From: Palauibacter sp022826685
GTDB taxonomy: Bacteria > Gemmatimonadota > Gemmatimonadetes > Palauibacterales > Palauibacteraceae
DNA length: 64,000 nt
Assembly (NCBI RefSeq): GCF_965221685.1
Contig: NZ_OZ244907.1
Strand: one strand, 5' to 3'
Below, piece by piece: positions 1 through 8,937 of the stretch; the stretch's first letter is position 1; the number at the start of each line of letters is the position of its first letter. Below the pieces are notes generated by a model, which had not been told where the DNA came from, made no database searches, and saw nothing but the letters and a program-made list of their open reading frames with translations. The position numbers and the translations under genes were made by a program.

Positions 1-356
1 CGGGGGCGGGCGACGGCTCCGTCGTGGGACAGAACCGGATTCCCGACATCCCGCTTCTCAACATCCGCGGCGAACTCACGCGTGGCTACACGGACGGCTA
101 CATCTGGGGCATGATCGGGAACGGACGCGGGCTGATGCCGGCCTACCGGCGCATCCCGGCCATGGACCGCTGGTACCTGGTCGCGTACGTGCGGCAACTG
201 CAGGCCGAGGCGATGGCCGAGGAAGCGGAAGCGGCGGCGGCCGAGGCGGCGGCCGAGGCGGCAGCTGAAGCGGCGGCAGCTGAAGCGGCGGCGGCTGAAG
301 CGGCGGCAGCCGATACGGCCGGAGCCGAGATCCCCGGGACGGGAGGCGGACAGTGA
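1..356 (+). CDS. actE: C-terminal part of a monohaem cytochrome c, probable ACIII subunit ActE (5' end outside window)
   Basis: The frame is open from the first base of the window, so the N-terminus and the CxxCH haem motif lie upstream. What remains is a typical cytochrome c tail: a GDGSVVGQ segment, then GRGLMPAY, whose Met is the likely sixth haem ligand, then a helix ending DRWYLVAYVRQLQ. In Alternative Complex III the monohaem ActE subunit passes electrons from the complex to a terminal oxidase or soluble carrier. The last 45 or so residues are an unusual Ala/Glu run of EAAA-like units. The stop overlaps the next gene in a GTGA junction, and that gene is recognisable as ActF, which is the main reason for the ActE call. 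A GTG at 24 would give a false haemless start. Confidence 0.72.
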   Translation, partial: GAGDGSVVGQNRIPDIPLLNIRGELTRGYTDGYIWGMIGNGRGLMPAYRRIPAMDRWYLVAYVRQLQAEAMAEEAEAAAAEAAAEAAAEAAAAEAAAAEAAAADTAGAEIPGTGGGQ

Positions 357-1633
357 GCGGCGGCGGCGACCGCCCGGTCCTCACCACGGGAGAGGCGCTG
401 AAGACGATCAGCGGCCGCATTCCGACGGTGTGGCTCGGGGTATGGCTGGCGGCGGTCGCGATCGGGGCCGTGGGCTTCGCGACGACGGTCGGCGGGGACG
501 CGCAGCGCGCCTGGATGAGCGTGTGGTCGAACTTCCTCTTCTGGACGGCGATCTCGATGGCGGGCGTCGTCTTCGGGGCCGTCCTCCAGGTCGCGAAGGG
601 GCACTGGGGCAAGAGTTTCCGCAGGCTGGCCGAGGCCGCGGGCGCCTTCCTCCCCGTCTCCTTCGCCCTCTTCTTCACGCTCCGGCTCGGCGCCGAACAC
701 GTCTTCCCCTGGATCGGGCCCGTGGAGACGGAACACCTGAACCGCGACTGGCTCACGCTCGAGGGCGTCTTCCTGCGGAACGGGGTCCTGCTCGCGGTGC
801 TCTACCTGCTCGGCTTCGTGTGGCTCTTCTACTCGATCCGGGCGGACGCGCCGCTCGTCGCCGCGGAGAGCCGGGGCTGGCGCAAGGCCGTCGTTTCGCT
901 CTTCGCCCGGGGCTGGCGCGGAGACGACGTGGAGGTGGAGCGCTGCCGAAGCCGGATCGGGCGGCTGTCCGCCGTGCTGATCCTGAGTTGGGCCGTCATC
1001 TTCTCGCTGCTGGCGTTCGATTTCGGGATGTCGCTCACGCCGGGCTTCATGAGCATGGTGTGGGGGCCGTACTACTTCATCGGCGGCTGGCTCGGCCTGC
1101 TCGCGCTCGTCGCGGTCATGGCCCACCGCTACAACGGGGGGACCGGCGGGATCCGGCTTTGGGGGAAGTACGACTTCCACGATCTCGGCAAGCTGACGTT
1201 CGCCTTCGTCGCGTTCTGGACCTACCTCTGGTTCGCCCAGTATCTCGTGATCTGGTACGGCAACATCCCGCGCGAGACGAACTTCTTCATGCCGCGTTCG
1301 ACGGGTGCCTTCGGCTGGATGTTCTGGCTCCAGATGGTGCTCATCTTCGCCCTCCCCTTCCCCTTCCTCCTGGGGCGGAGCCCGAAGATGAGTTCGCGCT
1401 GGCTGGCGTTCGTGGGGCTGCTGATCCTGATCGGCTTCTGGGTCGAGCGCTGGAACATGGTGGCGCCGTCGATCTGGCACGGGGAGGGACTGCCGCTCGG
1501 CGTGCCGGAAGCGATGATCTCGGTCGGTTTCGTCGGCCTGTTCGCCCTCGCGTACGGCGCCTATTCGACGACCTTCCCGAAGGTTCCGATGCGCGAGACG
1601 ATCGCGCTGGGGAGTCCCGGCCGCGGCCCGTAG
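353..1633 (+). CDS. actF: Quinol:cytochrome c oxidoreductase membrane subunit, ActF-like (Alternative Complex III)
   Basis: A 426-residue polytopic membrane protein with about ten hydrophobic segments, matching the length and pattern of the quinone-side ActF subunit of Alternative Complex III. It includes a YYFIGGW stretch, a conserved FWTYLWFAQYLVIWYGNIP helix region and a final amphipathic SVGFVGLFALAY helix. ACIII replaces the cytochrome bc1 complex, oxidising menaquinol or ubiquinol and reducing cytochrome c. The GTG start overlaps the preceding cytochrome stop by four bases (GTGA), so the two are translationally coupled. It appears to be the last gene of the operon, because about 150 bp without coding evidence follow. 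No terminator hairpin is obvious. Confidence 0.85.
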   Translation: MSGGGDRPVLTTGEALKTISGRIPTVWLGVWLAAVAIGAVGFATTVGGDAQRAWMSVWSNFLFWTAISMAGVVFGAVLQVAKGHWGKSFRRLAEAAGAFLPVSFALFFTLRLGAEHVFPWIGPVETEHLNRDWLTLEGVFLRNGVLLAVLYLLGFVWLFYSIRADAPLVAAESRGWRKAVVSLFARGWRGDDVEVERCRSRIGRLSAVLILSWAVIFSLLAFDFGMSLTPGFMSMVWGPYYFIGGWLGLLALVAVMAHRYNGGTGGIRLWGKYDFHDLGKLTFAFVAFWTYLWFAQYLVIWYGNIPRETNFFMPRSTGAFGWMFWLQMVLIFALPFPFLLGRSPKMSSRWLAFVGLLILIGFWVERWNMVAPSIWHGEGLPLGVPEAMISVGFVGLFALAYGAYSTTFPKVPMRETIALGSPGRGP

Positions 1634-1782
1634 GCCTCCGCCGGTCGCCGCCCCGCAAACGAGGGGGTGCCCCGGCTGGCCTTCGGCGTCTACTTTCAAC
1701 GCTGGCCGTATGACGTGATGGTGCGAACCATGCCGATGTGGCGTGGCCTCGTGCCGCGAAGTTCTTGACCGAGGCGGTTTGG

Positions 1783-2082
1783 ATGGAGCTTTCCGACAAC
1801 TACGAGCAGTTGCTGCAGCGGACGACCGCGACGGTCGAGAAGTACCGTGAGGGGGCCGAGGAGCTGAGGGTGAAGCTCCGCGAGGCCCGCGCCGGCCGGA
1901 AGGTTCAGATCATGGCCATGATCGACCGGCTGGAGCGCAAGTACGACGGGGCGAAGACGCGCCTCGAGGAGCTTTCGGACTCCGAGGAAGACGGCAACAG
2001 CCAAGCGCTCGGCGTCCTCCACCAGAAGGTGGTCTCCGAACTCTCGGACATGAAGCGGACGATCCAGACCCGAATCCGCTAG
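1783..2082 (+). CDS. Small charged coiled-coil protein, function unknown
   Basis: A 99-residue soluble protein rich in Glu, Lys and Arg. It is almost entirely helical, with heptad-like spacing (EQLLQRTTATVEKYREG, then IDRLERKYDGAKTRLEEL). There is no signal peptide, membrane segment or recognised domain. The ATG at 1783 is preferred over an upstream start at 1738, because GAGGCGG lies just upstream and the extension has no coiled-coil character. It ends tail-to-tail with the M48 protease gene: the stop codons of both strands share the CTAG at 2079-2082. I do not recognise a family. Confidence 0.6.
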   Translation: MELSDNYEQLLQRTTATVEKYREGAEELRVKLREARAGRKVQIMAMIDRLERKYDGAKTRLEELSDSEEDGNSQALGVLHQKVVSELSDMKRTIQTRIR

Positions 2083-3143
2083 AAGCGCCTGAACGCGCGG
2101 TCGGGAATCAGGGGTTCACCTGCTTCCAGCTTCCGCGCGATCTCGAGGTGGACCTCCTCGAGGAAGAGGAAACGCTCCGGATAGGCGGGGTGCGTGGCGT
2201 CCCCGCGGTCCCGGATCCCGGCGGCATCTTCCGCCGCCATGCGCCGCCAGAAGCGAGCCACGCCGCGCGTGTCGATGCCGGCCCTGGCGAGGTAGTACAT
2301 GCCCACGTAGTCGGCCTCGCGCTCCTGGGCCCGGCTGAACTCCCCTGGCGGTGCGACGCCGCCCGCCGCGGCCGCGGCGGCATCGCGAACGGCGCCGCGC
2401 ATGCCCCGCAGCCTGTCGTACTCGCGGTCCTGCGCGGAGTGGCCGATGGTGTTGTGCGCCATCTCGTGGGCGATGACGAGCTGCAACTCCTCGTCCGATT
2501 CCAGGAACCGCAGCAGGCCTGCGTTCACCTCGATCCAGCGGCCGTCGGCGGAGGCGTTGATCTCGTCGCTCGGCGACAGGTGGATGGGGAAGTCGCAGCC
2601 TCGCTGCGCGGTGATCTCCAGCGTCACGCTTTCCCGGCCCCGGCGCACGACCACGGGCACAGGCTCGCCCGCCCGCCGCCGAACGAGTTGAAAGGCGATC
2701 TCGACGGACCCCTGCGCGCCGGACGGCACTTCAACGCCGCCCAGTTCGATGATCGCGTCACCGGGGACGAGGCCGGCCCGCTGTGCTGCGCCGCCCCGCG
2801 TCACGCCGATGATCGTGGGCCGCTCTCCGACGCCGAACAGTTCACGATACGCGTCGCGTTCCGCCTCGTCCTCGACCTCCTCCAGCGCGAGGTATCGAAA
2901 TCCGAAGTGGCTCACCTCGTGGCCACACAGGGCCGGTCCCTGCCGGAGAAGCGGGAGCGAGACGTCGTCAAGCCTCTGGAGGCGCGCCTCGCGGGTCCGA
3001 ACGGCGGCCTCCGTCTGCAACGCCCGCTCGCCGGCGACTGAAGGGATGCCGTCCGGCGAGGGATCCGAGGCCACCGTGGAGGGCTTGGCGCAGGCGGCGA
3101 TGGCCGCAAGGAAGATGAACCCCGGGATCAACGAATCTCTCAT
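2079..3143 (-). CDS. Secreted M48-family metalloprotease with an internal PDZ domain (lipoprotein)
   Basis: A 354-residue protein starting with a lipoprotein-type signal (FIFLAAIAACAKP, lipid Cys about residue 19). A PDZ-like domain follows at about residues 105-180 (GVTRGGAAQRAGLVPGDAI is its carboxylate-binding region). The M48 catalytic region has the zinc motif HEMAH at about residue 222, continuing NTIGH, and the third ligand in QEREADYVGMYYL. M48 enzymes degrade misfolded periplasmic or membrane proteins, in the manner of BepA/LoiP. A PDZ placed ahead of the peptidase is an uncommon order and suggests substrate recruitment by C-termini. It is divergently oriented from the Sel1 lipoprotein gene. 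Confidence 0.88.
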   Translation of the reverse strand: MRDSLIPGFIFLAAIAACAKPSTVASDPSPDGIPSVAGERALQTEAAVRTREARLQRLDDVSLPLLRQGPALCGHEVSHFGFRYLALEEVEDEAERDAYRELFGVGERPTIIGVTRGGAAQRAGLVPGDAIIELGGVEVPSGAQGSVEIAFQLVRRRAGEPVPVVVRRGRESVTLEITAQRGCDFPIHLSPSDEINASADGRWIEVNAGLLRFLESDEELQLVIAHEMAHNTIGHSAQDREYDRLRGMRGAVRDAAAAAAGGVAPPGEFSRAQEREADYVGMYYLARAGIDTRGVARFWRRMAAEDAAGIRDRGDATHPAYPERFLFLEEVHLEIARKLEAGEPLIPDRAFRRF

Positions 3144-3277
3144 GGACGCCCCCTCGACACCGCCCCACGCGCCGACACCGGTCTCCCGGAGACGGCTTCG
3201 CAGTACCTTAGCGTGTGCTCATCGGGGTCGAAAGCGACCGAGCGCGCGGATTCGTCGAGGAGGTTGGGGAGTGGAGA

Positions 3278-4357
3278 GTGAGTGAAGGCCTGTTGCGCGC
3301 CCGTGTCGCGGCGGCGCTCCTGCTGGTCCTGGCCGCCACCTCGTGCGACCGCTCCCCACCACCCTTCCACGAAACCCTCCGGCAGCGGGCGGGTGCGGGG
3401 GACGCGGAGGCTCTGTCGTGGCTGGTCAGTGCGGCGAAACAAGACCACGCAGGGGCCCAGACGAGTCTCGGCCTGCTGTACCTCGGAGGCGAGGGCGTCG
3501 AGAAGGACGCGCTGGCGGCCGCACGCTGGCTGTGCGCGGCCGCCGGGCGGGGTAGCGGCGAGGCGCTGGCGGCGATCACCGGCGGCGCAGAGTCCGGCGA
3601 TCCCGGCTTGCAGAACACGCTGGGCCTGATGCACCTGCACAGGTACGGCGTTCCGCGGAACACGGCGGTCGCGGTGAGATGGATCGATGCCGCCGCGACC
3701 CTGGGTCACCCGGATGCTCAATACAACCTGGCCCTCCTCTACGGCGAAGGCCGCGGCGTCGCCAGGAACGACTCGGCGGCCGTCGCGTGGCTCAAGACGG
3801 CGGCGCGGGCGGGACACCCGGGGGCCCGAAACGCGCTCGGCCTGCGCCACCTCGACGGAAACGCCGTGGAGCGAGACGCTGACGCGGCCATCCGCTGGTT
3901 TCGGGCCGCCGCCGATCAGGGCCACCCCGGGGCGCAGAACCACCTCGGCCAGGCCTATGCGCTGGGGCTGGGCGTGATCCCGGACGACATGGAGGCCATG
4001 TACTGGTTCCGGGCGGCGGCGGAACAGGGCGATCCCGTCGCGCAGTACAACCTGAGTTTCCTGTACGACCGGTACGGCAATACGGCCGAGGCCGTGCGGT
4101 GGATGCGCGCGGCCGCCGAGCGCGGCTACGCGGACGCGCAGTTCTCCCTCGCAACCGAGTACATGTCACGCGATATGCACGCCTACGCCTGGCTGCACCT
4201 CGCCGCCGAACAGGGACACGAGGAGGCAGACCGGCGCCGGCAGGCCCTCTGGGAGTACATGACGCACGACGACGTGTCGCTGGCCGAGGAACTGAGCACC
4301 GACCTCACGCGCGGGACCGGCGACCCCAACCCTGAACGAGTGGTGTGCGGGCGTTGA
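3278..4357 (+). CDS. Sel1-repeat (SLR) lipoprotein
   Basis: About 359 residues. The GTG at 3278, behind a GGAG-rich stretch, gives a clean lipoprotein signal (VAAALLLVLAATSC); an earlier GTG at 3215 would bury it behind a charged extension. After the Cys come roughly eight Sel1/TPR-like repeats of about 36 residues. Their signature is GxPxAQxxLGxxYxxGxGVxxDxxxAxxWxxxAAxxG, clearest at GHPDAQYNLALLYGEGRGVA and GDPVAQYNLSFLYDRYG. Sel1 solenoids are protein-protein interaction scaffolds, often in envelope signalling or host contact. The partner cannot be read from context. It faces the coiled-coil gene tail-to-tail across 12 bases. Confidence 0.88.
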   Translation: MSEGLLRARVAAALLLVLAATSCDRSPPPFHETLRQRAGAGDAEALSWLVSAAKQDHAGAQTSLGLLYLGGEGVEKDALAAARWLCAAAGRGSGEALAAITGGAESGDPGLQNTLGLMHLHRYGVPRNTAVAVRWIDAAATLGHPDAQYNLALLYGEGRGVARNDSAAVAWLKTAARAGHPGARNALGLRHLDGNAVERDADAAIRWFRAAADQGHPGAQNHLGQAYALGLGVIPDDMEAMYWFRAAAEQGDPVAQYNLSFLYDRYGNTAEAVRWMRAAAERGYADAQFSLATEYMSRDMHAYAWLHLAAEQGHEEADRRRQALWEYMTHDDVSLAEELSTDLTRGTGDPNPERVVCGR

Positions 4358-4369
4358 CCCCGGCCTTGG

Positions 4370-4840
4370 TCAGGCGGCGTCCGTGGCCGCTTCCACTGCG
4401 GTGTCCGGCCGCGGGACTCCCAGCACATGTCCCTCGAGCCTGGCCACGGCCATGCGTGTCTTCGTCAGTTCAGCCGCGACTACGTCGATGCGACCGCCGA
4501 GTTCGACCCGCACGCCAGCGATATCGCCCCGAAGCTCGTCGCGTAGGCCCTTGATATCGCCTCGAAGCTCGTCGCGTAGGCCCTTGATGTCGCCTCGAAG
4601 CTCGTCGCGTAGGCCCTTGATGTCGCCCTGAAGACCATCGCGCACACCCTCCACCTGACCCCGTAGGCCCGTGAGGTCGCCCCGAAGCTCAACACCCAGG
4701 TTCGTGATGTCGCTCTGAAGACCGTCGCGTACGCCATCGACTTTGTCCTCGAGCTTCCCCGTGAGCTTGATCAGCGCCACGCCCAAGCCGACGATGCCCA
4801 GGAATATGGTGACAAGTCCGACGATCACTTCCAGCCCCAT
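4370..4840 (-). CDS. Membrane-anchored hendecad coiled-coil protein, function unknown
   Basis: 156 residues. An N-terminal membrane helix (about residues 3-27, IVGLVTIFLGIVGLGVALI) is followed by a long helical rod built from 11-residue units of the type GLRDELRGDIK. Three copies are almost identical. An 11-residue period fits a right-handed or straight hendecad coiled coil rather than a heptad one. There is no known enzymatic domain. A paralogue of the same design lies at 62185-62841. Possible roles are an envelope spacer, a phage-fibre-like rod or a partner for an unlinked complex; none can be chosen from sequence. Confidence 0.7.
   Translation of the reverse strand: MGLEVIVGLVTIFLGIVGLGVALIKLTGKLEDKVDGVRDGLQSDITNLGVELRGDLTGLRGQVEGVRDGLQGDIKGLRDELRGDIKGLRDELRGDIKGLRDELRGDIAGVRVELGGRIDVVAAELTKTRMAVARLEGHVLGVPRPDTAVEAATDAA
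4531..4629. repeat. Three tandem 33-bp units inside the coiled-coil gene
   Basis: Units begin at 4531, 4564 and 4597, each starting GAAGCTCGTCGCGTAGGCCC, with only a few substitutions between copies. Thirty-three bases equal one 11-residue coiled-coil unit, so copy-number change keeps the reading frame. Such identity implies recent slippage or unequal exchange. Confidence 0.9.
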
Positions 4841-5012
4841 CTCTGACGGCTCCCGTTGGAGGTTCGATGCGGTGCCAGCCCACCGGCCAGCCCCCGACGT
4901 ACACGAACCTCCGCGACTCGATCAAGGTGGTATCAAGCGGCCTGCGCCTCAAGCCGGGGCCGCCGAGCGTATGGTACTCTGCGGCTGTCGGTGTGCGAAC
5001 TCTGGAGCGTCG

Positions 5013-7841
5013 TCAGTCCAGGCGGAGGGCGGCGCGGAGGAGGCGGCGCTGTCGGCGGACGTGCCTGCCGAAGTAGCCCTCTGCCGGACTCGCCCGCTCG
5101 GGGCGGCCGATGTATACGGGCTCTCGGCCGATGAGTTCTCGCAGGTGGGGGCGCATGAACGTCCAGGCGCCCATGTTTTCGGGTTCTTCCTGCACCCAGC
5201 AAATCTCCGCCTCGCGGGGATACGGGGCGAGGGCCGCAGCCAGTTCCTCTGCCGGGAACGGGTAGGGCTGTTCCACGCGCAGGATCGGGATGTCGTGCGC
5301 CGGCGGAGCTTCCGCGAGCAGGTCGAAGTAGACCTTCCCGCTGCAGACGATGACCCGGTTCACGCGGGACGGATCGGCCCGGAAGTCGGGGTCCGGGAGC
5401 ACGGGACGGAAGGCGCCGCCGGTGAGGTCGCCGATCGTCGAGCGGGCGCGCGGATGGCGCAGCAGACTCTTCGGCGTCATCACGATCAGGGGACGGCAGG
5501 TCGCGCGCAGCGCCTGCCAGCGCAGGGCGTGAAAGTACTGCGCGGGCGTCGTGCAGTTCACGATGCGGATGTTGCCTTCGGCCGCGAGTTGCAGGAAGCG
5601 CTCCAGCCGGGCGCTCGAGTGTTCCGGACCCTGTCCCTCGTAGCCGTGCGGAAGGAGCAGGACGAGCCGCGACTCCAGGCCCCACTTCGTGCGGCCCGAC
5701 ACGATGAACTGGTCGATGATCGCCTGTCCGACGTTGGCGAAGTCGCCGAACTGCCCCTCCCACATGACGAGCGCGTTGGCGGCGATCGTGGAGAAGCCGT
5801 ACTCGAAGCCCAGCGTGGCGATCTCGGACAGGGGGCTGTTCGCGATCCGGAAGGCCGCCTGTCCCTGCTCGAGGTGGGCCATGGGGGTGTACGGACGCCC
5901 ATCCTCGGCGTCGTGCAGCACGAGATGGCGGTGGCTGAACGTGCCGCGCTCAGTGTCCTCGCCGGTGAGGCGCACCGGCACGCCCTGCGTGAGAAGGCCC
6001 GCGAGCGCCAACCCTTCCGCGTGGCCCCAGTCGATCCCCTCGTCGAGCGCCGTGCGACGGCGTTCCAGCTGTCGCCCGAGCTTGTGGAACGGCTTGAAGT
6101 CTCGGGGCCAACGGTGGATCGCCTCGTTCAGTTCCCGCAGCCGCGCCTCCGGGATGCCGGTCGGCCGCGCCGGTTCCGCCGGATCCAGCAGACGCTTCGG
6201 GTCCGGCGCCGCGCCCGTCCGTTCGTCCGCTGCCTTGTGCGCGGCGATCGCCCCCCTCGCCGCGTCGAGTTCCGCCTCCACATCCGCGACCATGTCGTCG
6301 GCCTCCTCGCGGGAGATGAGCCCCCGCTCGACGACAGCCTCCGCGAACTGCGCGCGGACCCGGGGGTGCGAGGCGATCCGCTCGTACATCATGGGCTGGG
6401 TGTACGAGGGTTCATCCCCCTCGTTGTGCCCGTAGCGCCGGTAGCCGACGAGGTCGATCACCAGGTCCTCCCCGAACTCGAACCGGTAGTCGATGGCGAG
6501 CCGCACGGCGGCCATGCACGCCTCCGGGTCGTCGGCGTTCACATGCACGACGGGGAGCCGGAAGCCGAGCGCCAGGTCGCTCGCATACCGCGTGGAGCGG
6601 CTGTCGCCGGGAAGGGTCGTGAAGCCGAGCTGGTTGTTCGTGATGATGTGAAGCGTGCCGCCCGTCTCGTAGGCATGCAGCCGGCACAGGTTCAGCGTTT
6701 CTGCCACGACGCCCTGCCCCGCGAAGGAGGCGTCGCCGTGGATGATGATGGGGAGAATCGCTGAGGAGTCGGAGGCCTCGCCGGTGAAGCGCGCCGCCCG
6801 GGCCATGCCGAGGACGACGGGGTTCACGTGCTCGAGGTGGCTCGGGTTGGGGGCGAGCCGCACGTCCAGCTCGACCTCGTCCTCCGCGACCTGCGACCGC
6901 CCTCCGACGTGGTACTTGACGTCGCCGGAGCCGTGCTCCGGCAGCGCGGTCATGATGCCACGCGCGGCCTGCTCCTCGAATTCGGCCACGATCGACTCGT
7001 AGGACAGTCCCATGACGTGGGCCAGCACGTTCAGGCGCCCGCGGTGCGCCATCCCCACGAACACCTGTCGCGCTCCGCGCCGCCCCGCGCTCCCGATGAT
7101 CCCCCGCATCATCGGCACGAGCATGTCGAGTCCCTCGACGGAGAACCGCTTCTTCCCGAGGTAGGTGCGGTGCAGGAACGTCTCGAGCCCCTCCACGCGG
7201 GTCAGCCACTCGAGGCACGCCTTCGCCCGCGCGCGGCTCATCAGGAGCCGGTGGCGGTGCGACTCGATGTAGTCCACGAGCCAGTCGCGCTGGGTCGGAT
7301 TCTCCACCTGGTCGAGTTCGTAGCCGATCGGGCCGCAGTAGATCTCCTCGAGGCGATCCACGACCTCGGCCGCGTTGTCGCCGAGGTGTTTGAGCCAGAC
7401 GGCGGAGGCAGGCACGCGCGCGAGTTCCTCGCGGCGGATGCCGTGATATTCGGGTTCCAGCAGCGGGTGCCTCGGAGGCTCCGAGCCGAGCGGGTCGATG
7501 CGCGCCCCCAGGTGTCCGTACGCGCGGTAGGCCTCGACGAGGGCCCCGGCGATGGCGGCGAGCCGCAGATCCTCCGTCGCCACGACCTCCGCCTCGGCGG
7601 GCGTGGGCGCGGGCGGAGGAGGAGCGGGGGGAGCGGGAGGGACGACGGTCCTCGGTGGCGCTTCGAAGACCGCCTCCGCGGATGGGTCCCAGCCCGCCAG
7701 CGGGGGAGGGATCACACCCCGGTCGCGCAGCGCCCGTTCGACCAGCCCCTCGGCATACCCCGCGTTGTAGCCGTCAGCGACCCAGCCGTGGTCGGCGGGG
7801 GCGCGGCTCCCGTCGGCGGGGCGGTTTCCGTCGTCGCTCAC
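5013..7841 (-). CDS. sucA: 2-oxoglutarate dehydrogenase E1 component (thiamine diphosphate)
   Basis: 942 residues, full family length. It decarboxylates 2-oxoglutarate and hands the succinyl group to the lipoyl E2 subunit in the TCA cycle. Visible landmarks are GMAHRGRLNVLAHVMG in the E1 core, the ThDP/Mg region GDASFAGQGVVAETLNL leading to NNQLGF, YRRYGHNEGDEPSYTQP, and the C-terminal QEEPENMGAWTFMRPHL. A Pro/Ala-rich linker at about residues 70-105 separates an N-terminal E2-docking-like segment from the catalytic part. The GTG start lies 15 bases beyond the stop of the MBL gene upstream on the same strand, so the two may be co-transcribed. No sucB or lpd is next to it. Confidence 0.94.
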   Translation of the reverse strand: MSDDGNRPADGSRAPADHGWVADGYNAGYAEGLVERALRDRGVIPPPLAGWDPSAEAVFEAPPRTVVPPAPPAPPPPAPTPAEAEVVATEDLRLAAIAGALVEAYRAYGHLGARIDPLGSEPPRHPLLEPEYHGIRREELARVPASAVWLKHLGDNAAEVVDRLEEIYCGPIGYELDQVENPTQRDWLVDYIESHRHRLLMSRARAKACLEWLTRVEGLETFLHRTYLGKKRFSVEGLDMLVPMMRGIIGSAGRRGARQVFVGMAHRGRLNVLAHVMGLSYESIVAEFEEQAARGIMTALPEHGSGDVKYHVGGRSQVAEDEVELDVRLAPNPSHLEHVNPVVLGMARAARFTGEASDSSAILPIIIHGDASFAGQGVVAETLNLCRLHAYETGGTLHIITNNQLGFTTLPGDSRSTRYASDLALGFRLPVVHVNADDPEACMAAVRLAIDYRFEFGEDLVIDLVGYRRYGHNEGDEPSYTQPMMYERIASHPRVRAQFAEAVVERGLISREEADDMVADVEAELDAARGAIAAHKAADERTGAAPDPKRLLDPAEPARPTGIPEARLRELNEAIHRWPRDFKPFHKLGRQLERRRTALDEGIDWGHAEGLALAGLLTQGVPVRLTGEDTERGTFSHRHLVLHDAEDGRPYTPMAHLEQGQAAFRIANSPLSEIATLGFEYGFSTIAANALVMWEGQFGDFANVGQAIIDQFIVSGRTKWGLESRLVLLLPHGYEGQGPEHSSARLERFLQLAAEGNIRIVNCTTPAQYFHALRWQALRATCRPLIVMTPKSLLRHPRARSTIGDLTGGAFRPVLPDPDFRADPSRVNRVIVCSGKVYFDLLAEAPPAHDIPILRVEQPYPFPAEELAAALAPYPREAEICWVQEEPENMGAWTFMRPHLRELIGREPVYIGRPERASPAEGYFGRHVRRQRRLLRAALRLD

Positions 7842-7856
7842 CCGGTCGTCGGTCGC

Positions 7857-8777
7857 CTAGTGGTGGCCGTGGCCGTGGCCGTGTTCGACGTTCTCGGCGC
7901 CCGCGGCTCCGGAAAGGCTGCGGTGCACGGTGTCGAGCCAGCGTTCCGTCGAGATGAACCCGGTGCCCCAGCCGTCCCACTCCTCGGAGACGCCTTCGCC
8001 CTGAATCTCCTCGCTGCTCATCCCGGCTTCGATCTTCCTGCGGACCATCTCGATCGTCTCGTTGATCATGCGGTGGTACGTCCTCAGGTCGTCCACGGAC
8101 GAGAGCGGTCCGTGCCCGGGTATGATGTGGATATCGTCGGGCACGTTGGCCAACACCTCCGAGATCCCTTTCGAGAGCCCCTCCACGTCCCCGCCGCTGT
8201 CGATGTCGACGAAGGGGAAGCGGCCGGAGAAGAAATCGTCTCCCATGTGGAGGACGTTCGAGCCGGTGAAGTGGATGAGCGCGTCCCCGTCCGTGTGTCC
8301 GTGCGGGATGTGGAACGCGCGGATCTCCTCGCCGTTGAAGTGGATGGAGAGGGCGTCGTCGAAGGTGACGACGGGCAGGGCCACGTCGGGCGATCCGCCC
8401 GCCTGGAGCCTCGAGCGCACGTTCGTGTGCGCGACGATCGTGGAGGCGTCCCCGAACTCGGCGTTGCCGCCCGTGTGGTCGCCGTGGAAATGGGTGTTGA
8501 GGATGAACTGCGGCTGCGCCGCCTCCTCCGACTGTCCCACCTCGCGCAGCGCGTCACGGATCTTGTCCGCCAGCGGCGCGAACTGGTCGTCGACCATCAC
8601 GACGCCGTCGGGGCCCGAGGACACGCCGATGTTGCCGCCGCTCCCCACCAGCATCCAGACGCTGCCGGCGACGTGCGTCGCTTCGATCTGGACGGCCGAG
8701 AAGTCACGCTGCGCGAGGACGGGGGCGGAGAAGAGAACCGCGAAAATGGCTGCAAGGAACAACGATCGAGTTTTCAT
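7857..8777 (-). CDS. Secreted metallo-beta-lactamase-fold hydrolase
   Basis: 306 residues from an ATG with a strong AAGGAG site nine bases upstream; longer upstream starts have no such site. A Sec signal (LFLAAIFAVLFSAPVLAQ) is followed by an MBL fold. The zinc motif NTHFHGDHTGG is at about residue 92, a later His is in IPHGHTDGDALIHF, and IIPGHGPLSS supplies the next ligand. It is related to the secreted MBL-fold hydrolases sometimes annotated SoxH-like or subclass B3-like. The substrate is unknown and nothing specific points to beta-lactams. The C-terminus ends in a His-rich tail (HGHGHGHH), which may add metal binding. Confidence 0.87.
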   Translation of the reverse strand: MKTRSLFLAAIFAVLFSAPVLAQRDFSAVQIEATHVAGSVWMLVGSGGNIGVSSGPDGVVMVDDQFAPLADKIRDALREVGQSEEAAQPQFILNTHFHGDHTGGNAEFGDASTIVAHTNVRSRLQAGGSPDVALPVVTFDDALSIHFNGEEIRAFHIPHGHTDGDALIHFTGSNVLHMGDDFFSGRFPFVDIDSGGDVEGLSKGISEVLANVPDDIHIIPGHGPLSSVDDLRTYHRMINETIEMVRRKIEAGMSSEEIQGEGVSEEWDGWGTGFISTERWLDTVHRSLSGAAGAENVEHGHGHGHH

Positions 8778-8900
8778 GGAATTTACTCCTTGACTACGGA
8801 CGACGTGTAGCGCCGGACGGGTACCGCCGGGCGCCCGAAGATGGGGCAGGGCCCGGGCCAATGCCAACCTTGGCCTCCCCCGGCCGAAGCGCCGGAACTC

Positions 8901-8930
8901 TTGACCTCCCTGCAATGCCTGAGGCACACT
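8901..8930 (+). promoter_or_regulatory. Candidate sigma-70 promoter giving a leaderless acyltransferase mRNA
   Basis: TTGACC at 8901-8906, an 18-base spacer and CACACT at 8925-8930. The start codon is at 8938, about where transcription would begin, and no Shine-Dalgarno sequence is present. A leaderless transcript is therefore the simplest reading. Confidence 0.4.
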
Positions 8931-8937
8931 GCGCAAA

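Noticed and set aside
143..1699. 518-codon minus-strand frame opposite the ACIII genes
   Set aside because: Highly charged, low-complexity translation typical of a shadow; the plus strand encodes recognisable respiratory subunits.
4531..4629. Three 33-bp direct repeats as a CRISPR-like array
   Set aside because: No spacers lie between units, and the period equals one coiled-coil unit inside a coding frame.
4743..8810. Plus-strand open frames of 600-700 codons opposite sucA and the MBL gene
   Set aside because: Antisense shadows without motifs; sucA is unambiguous on the other strand.
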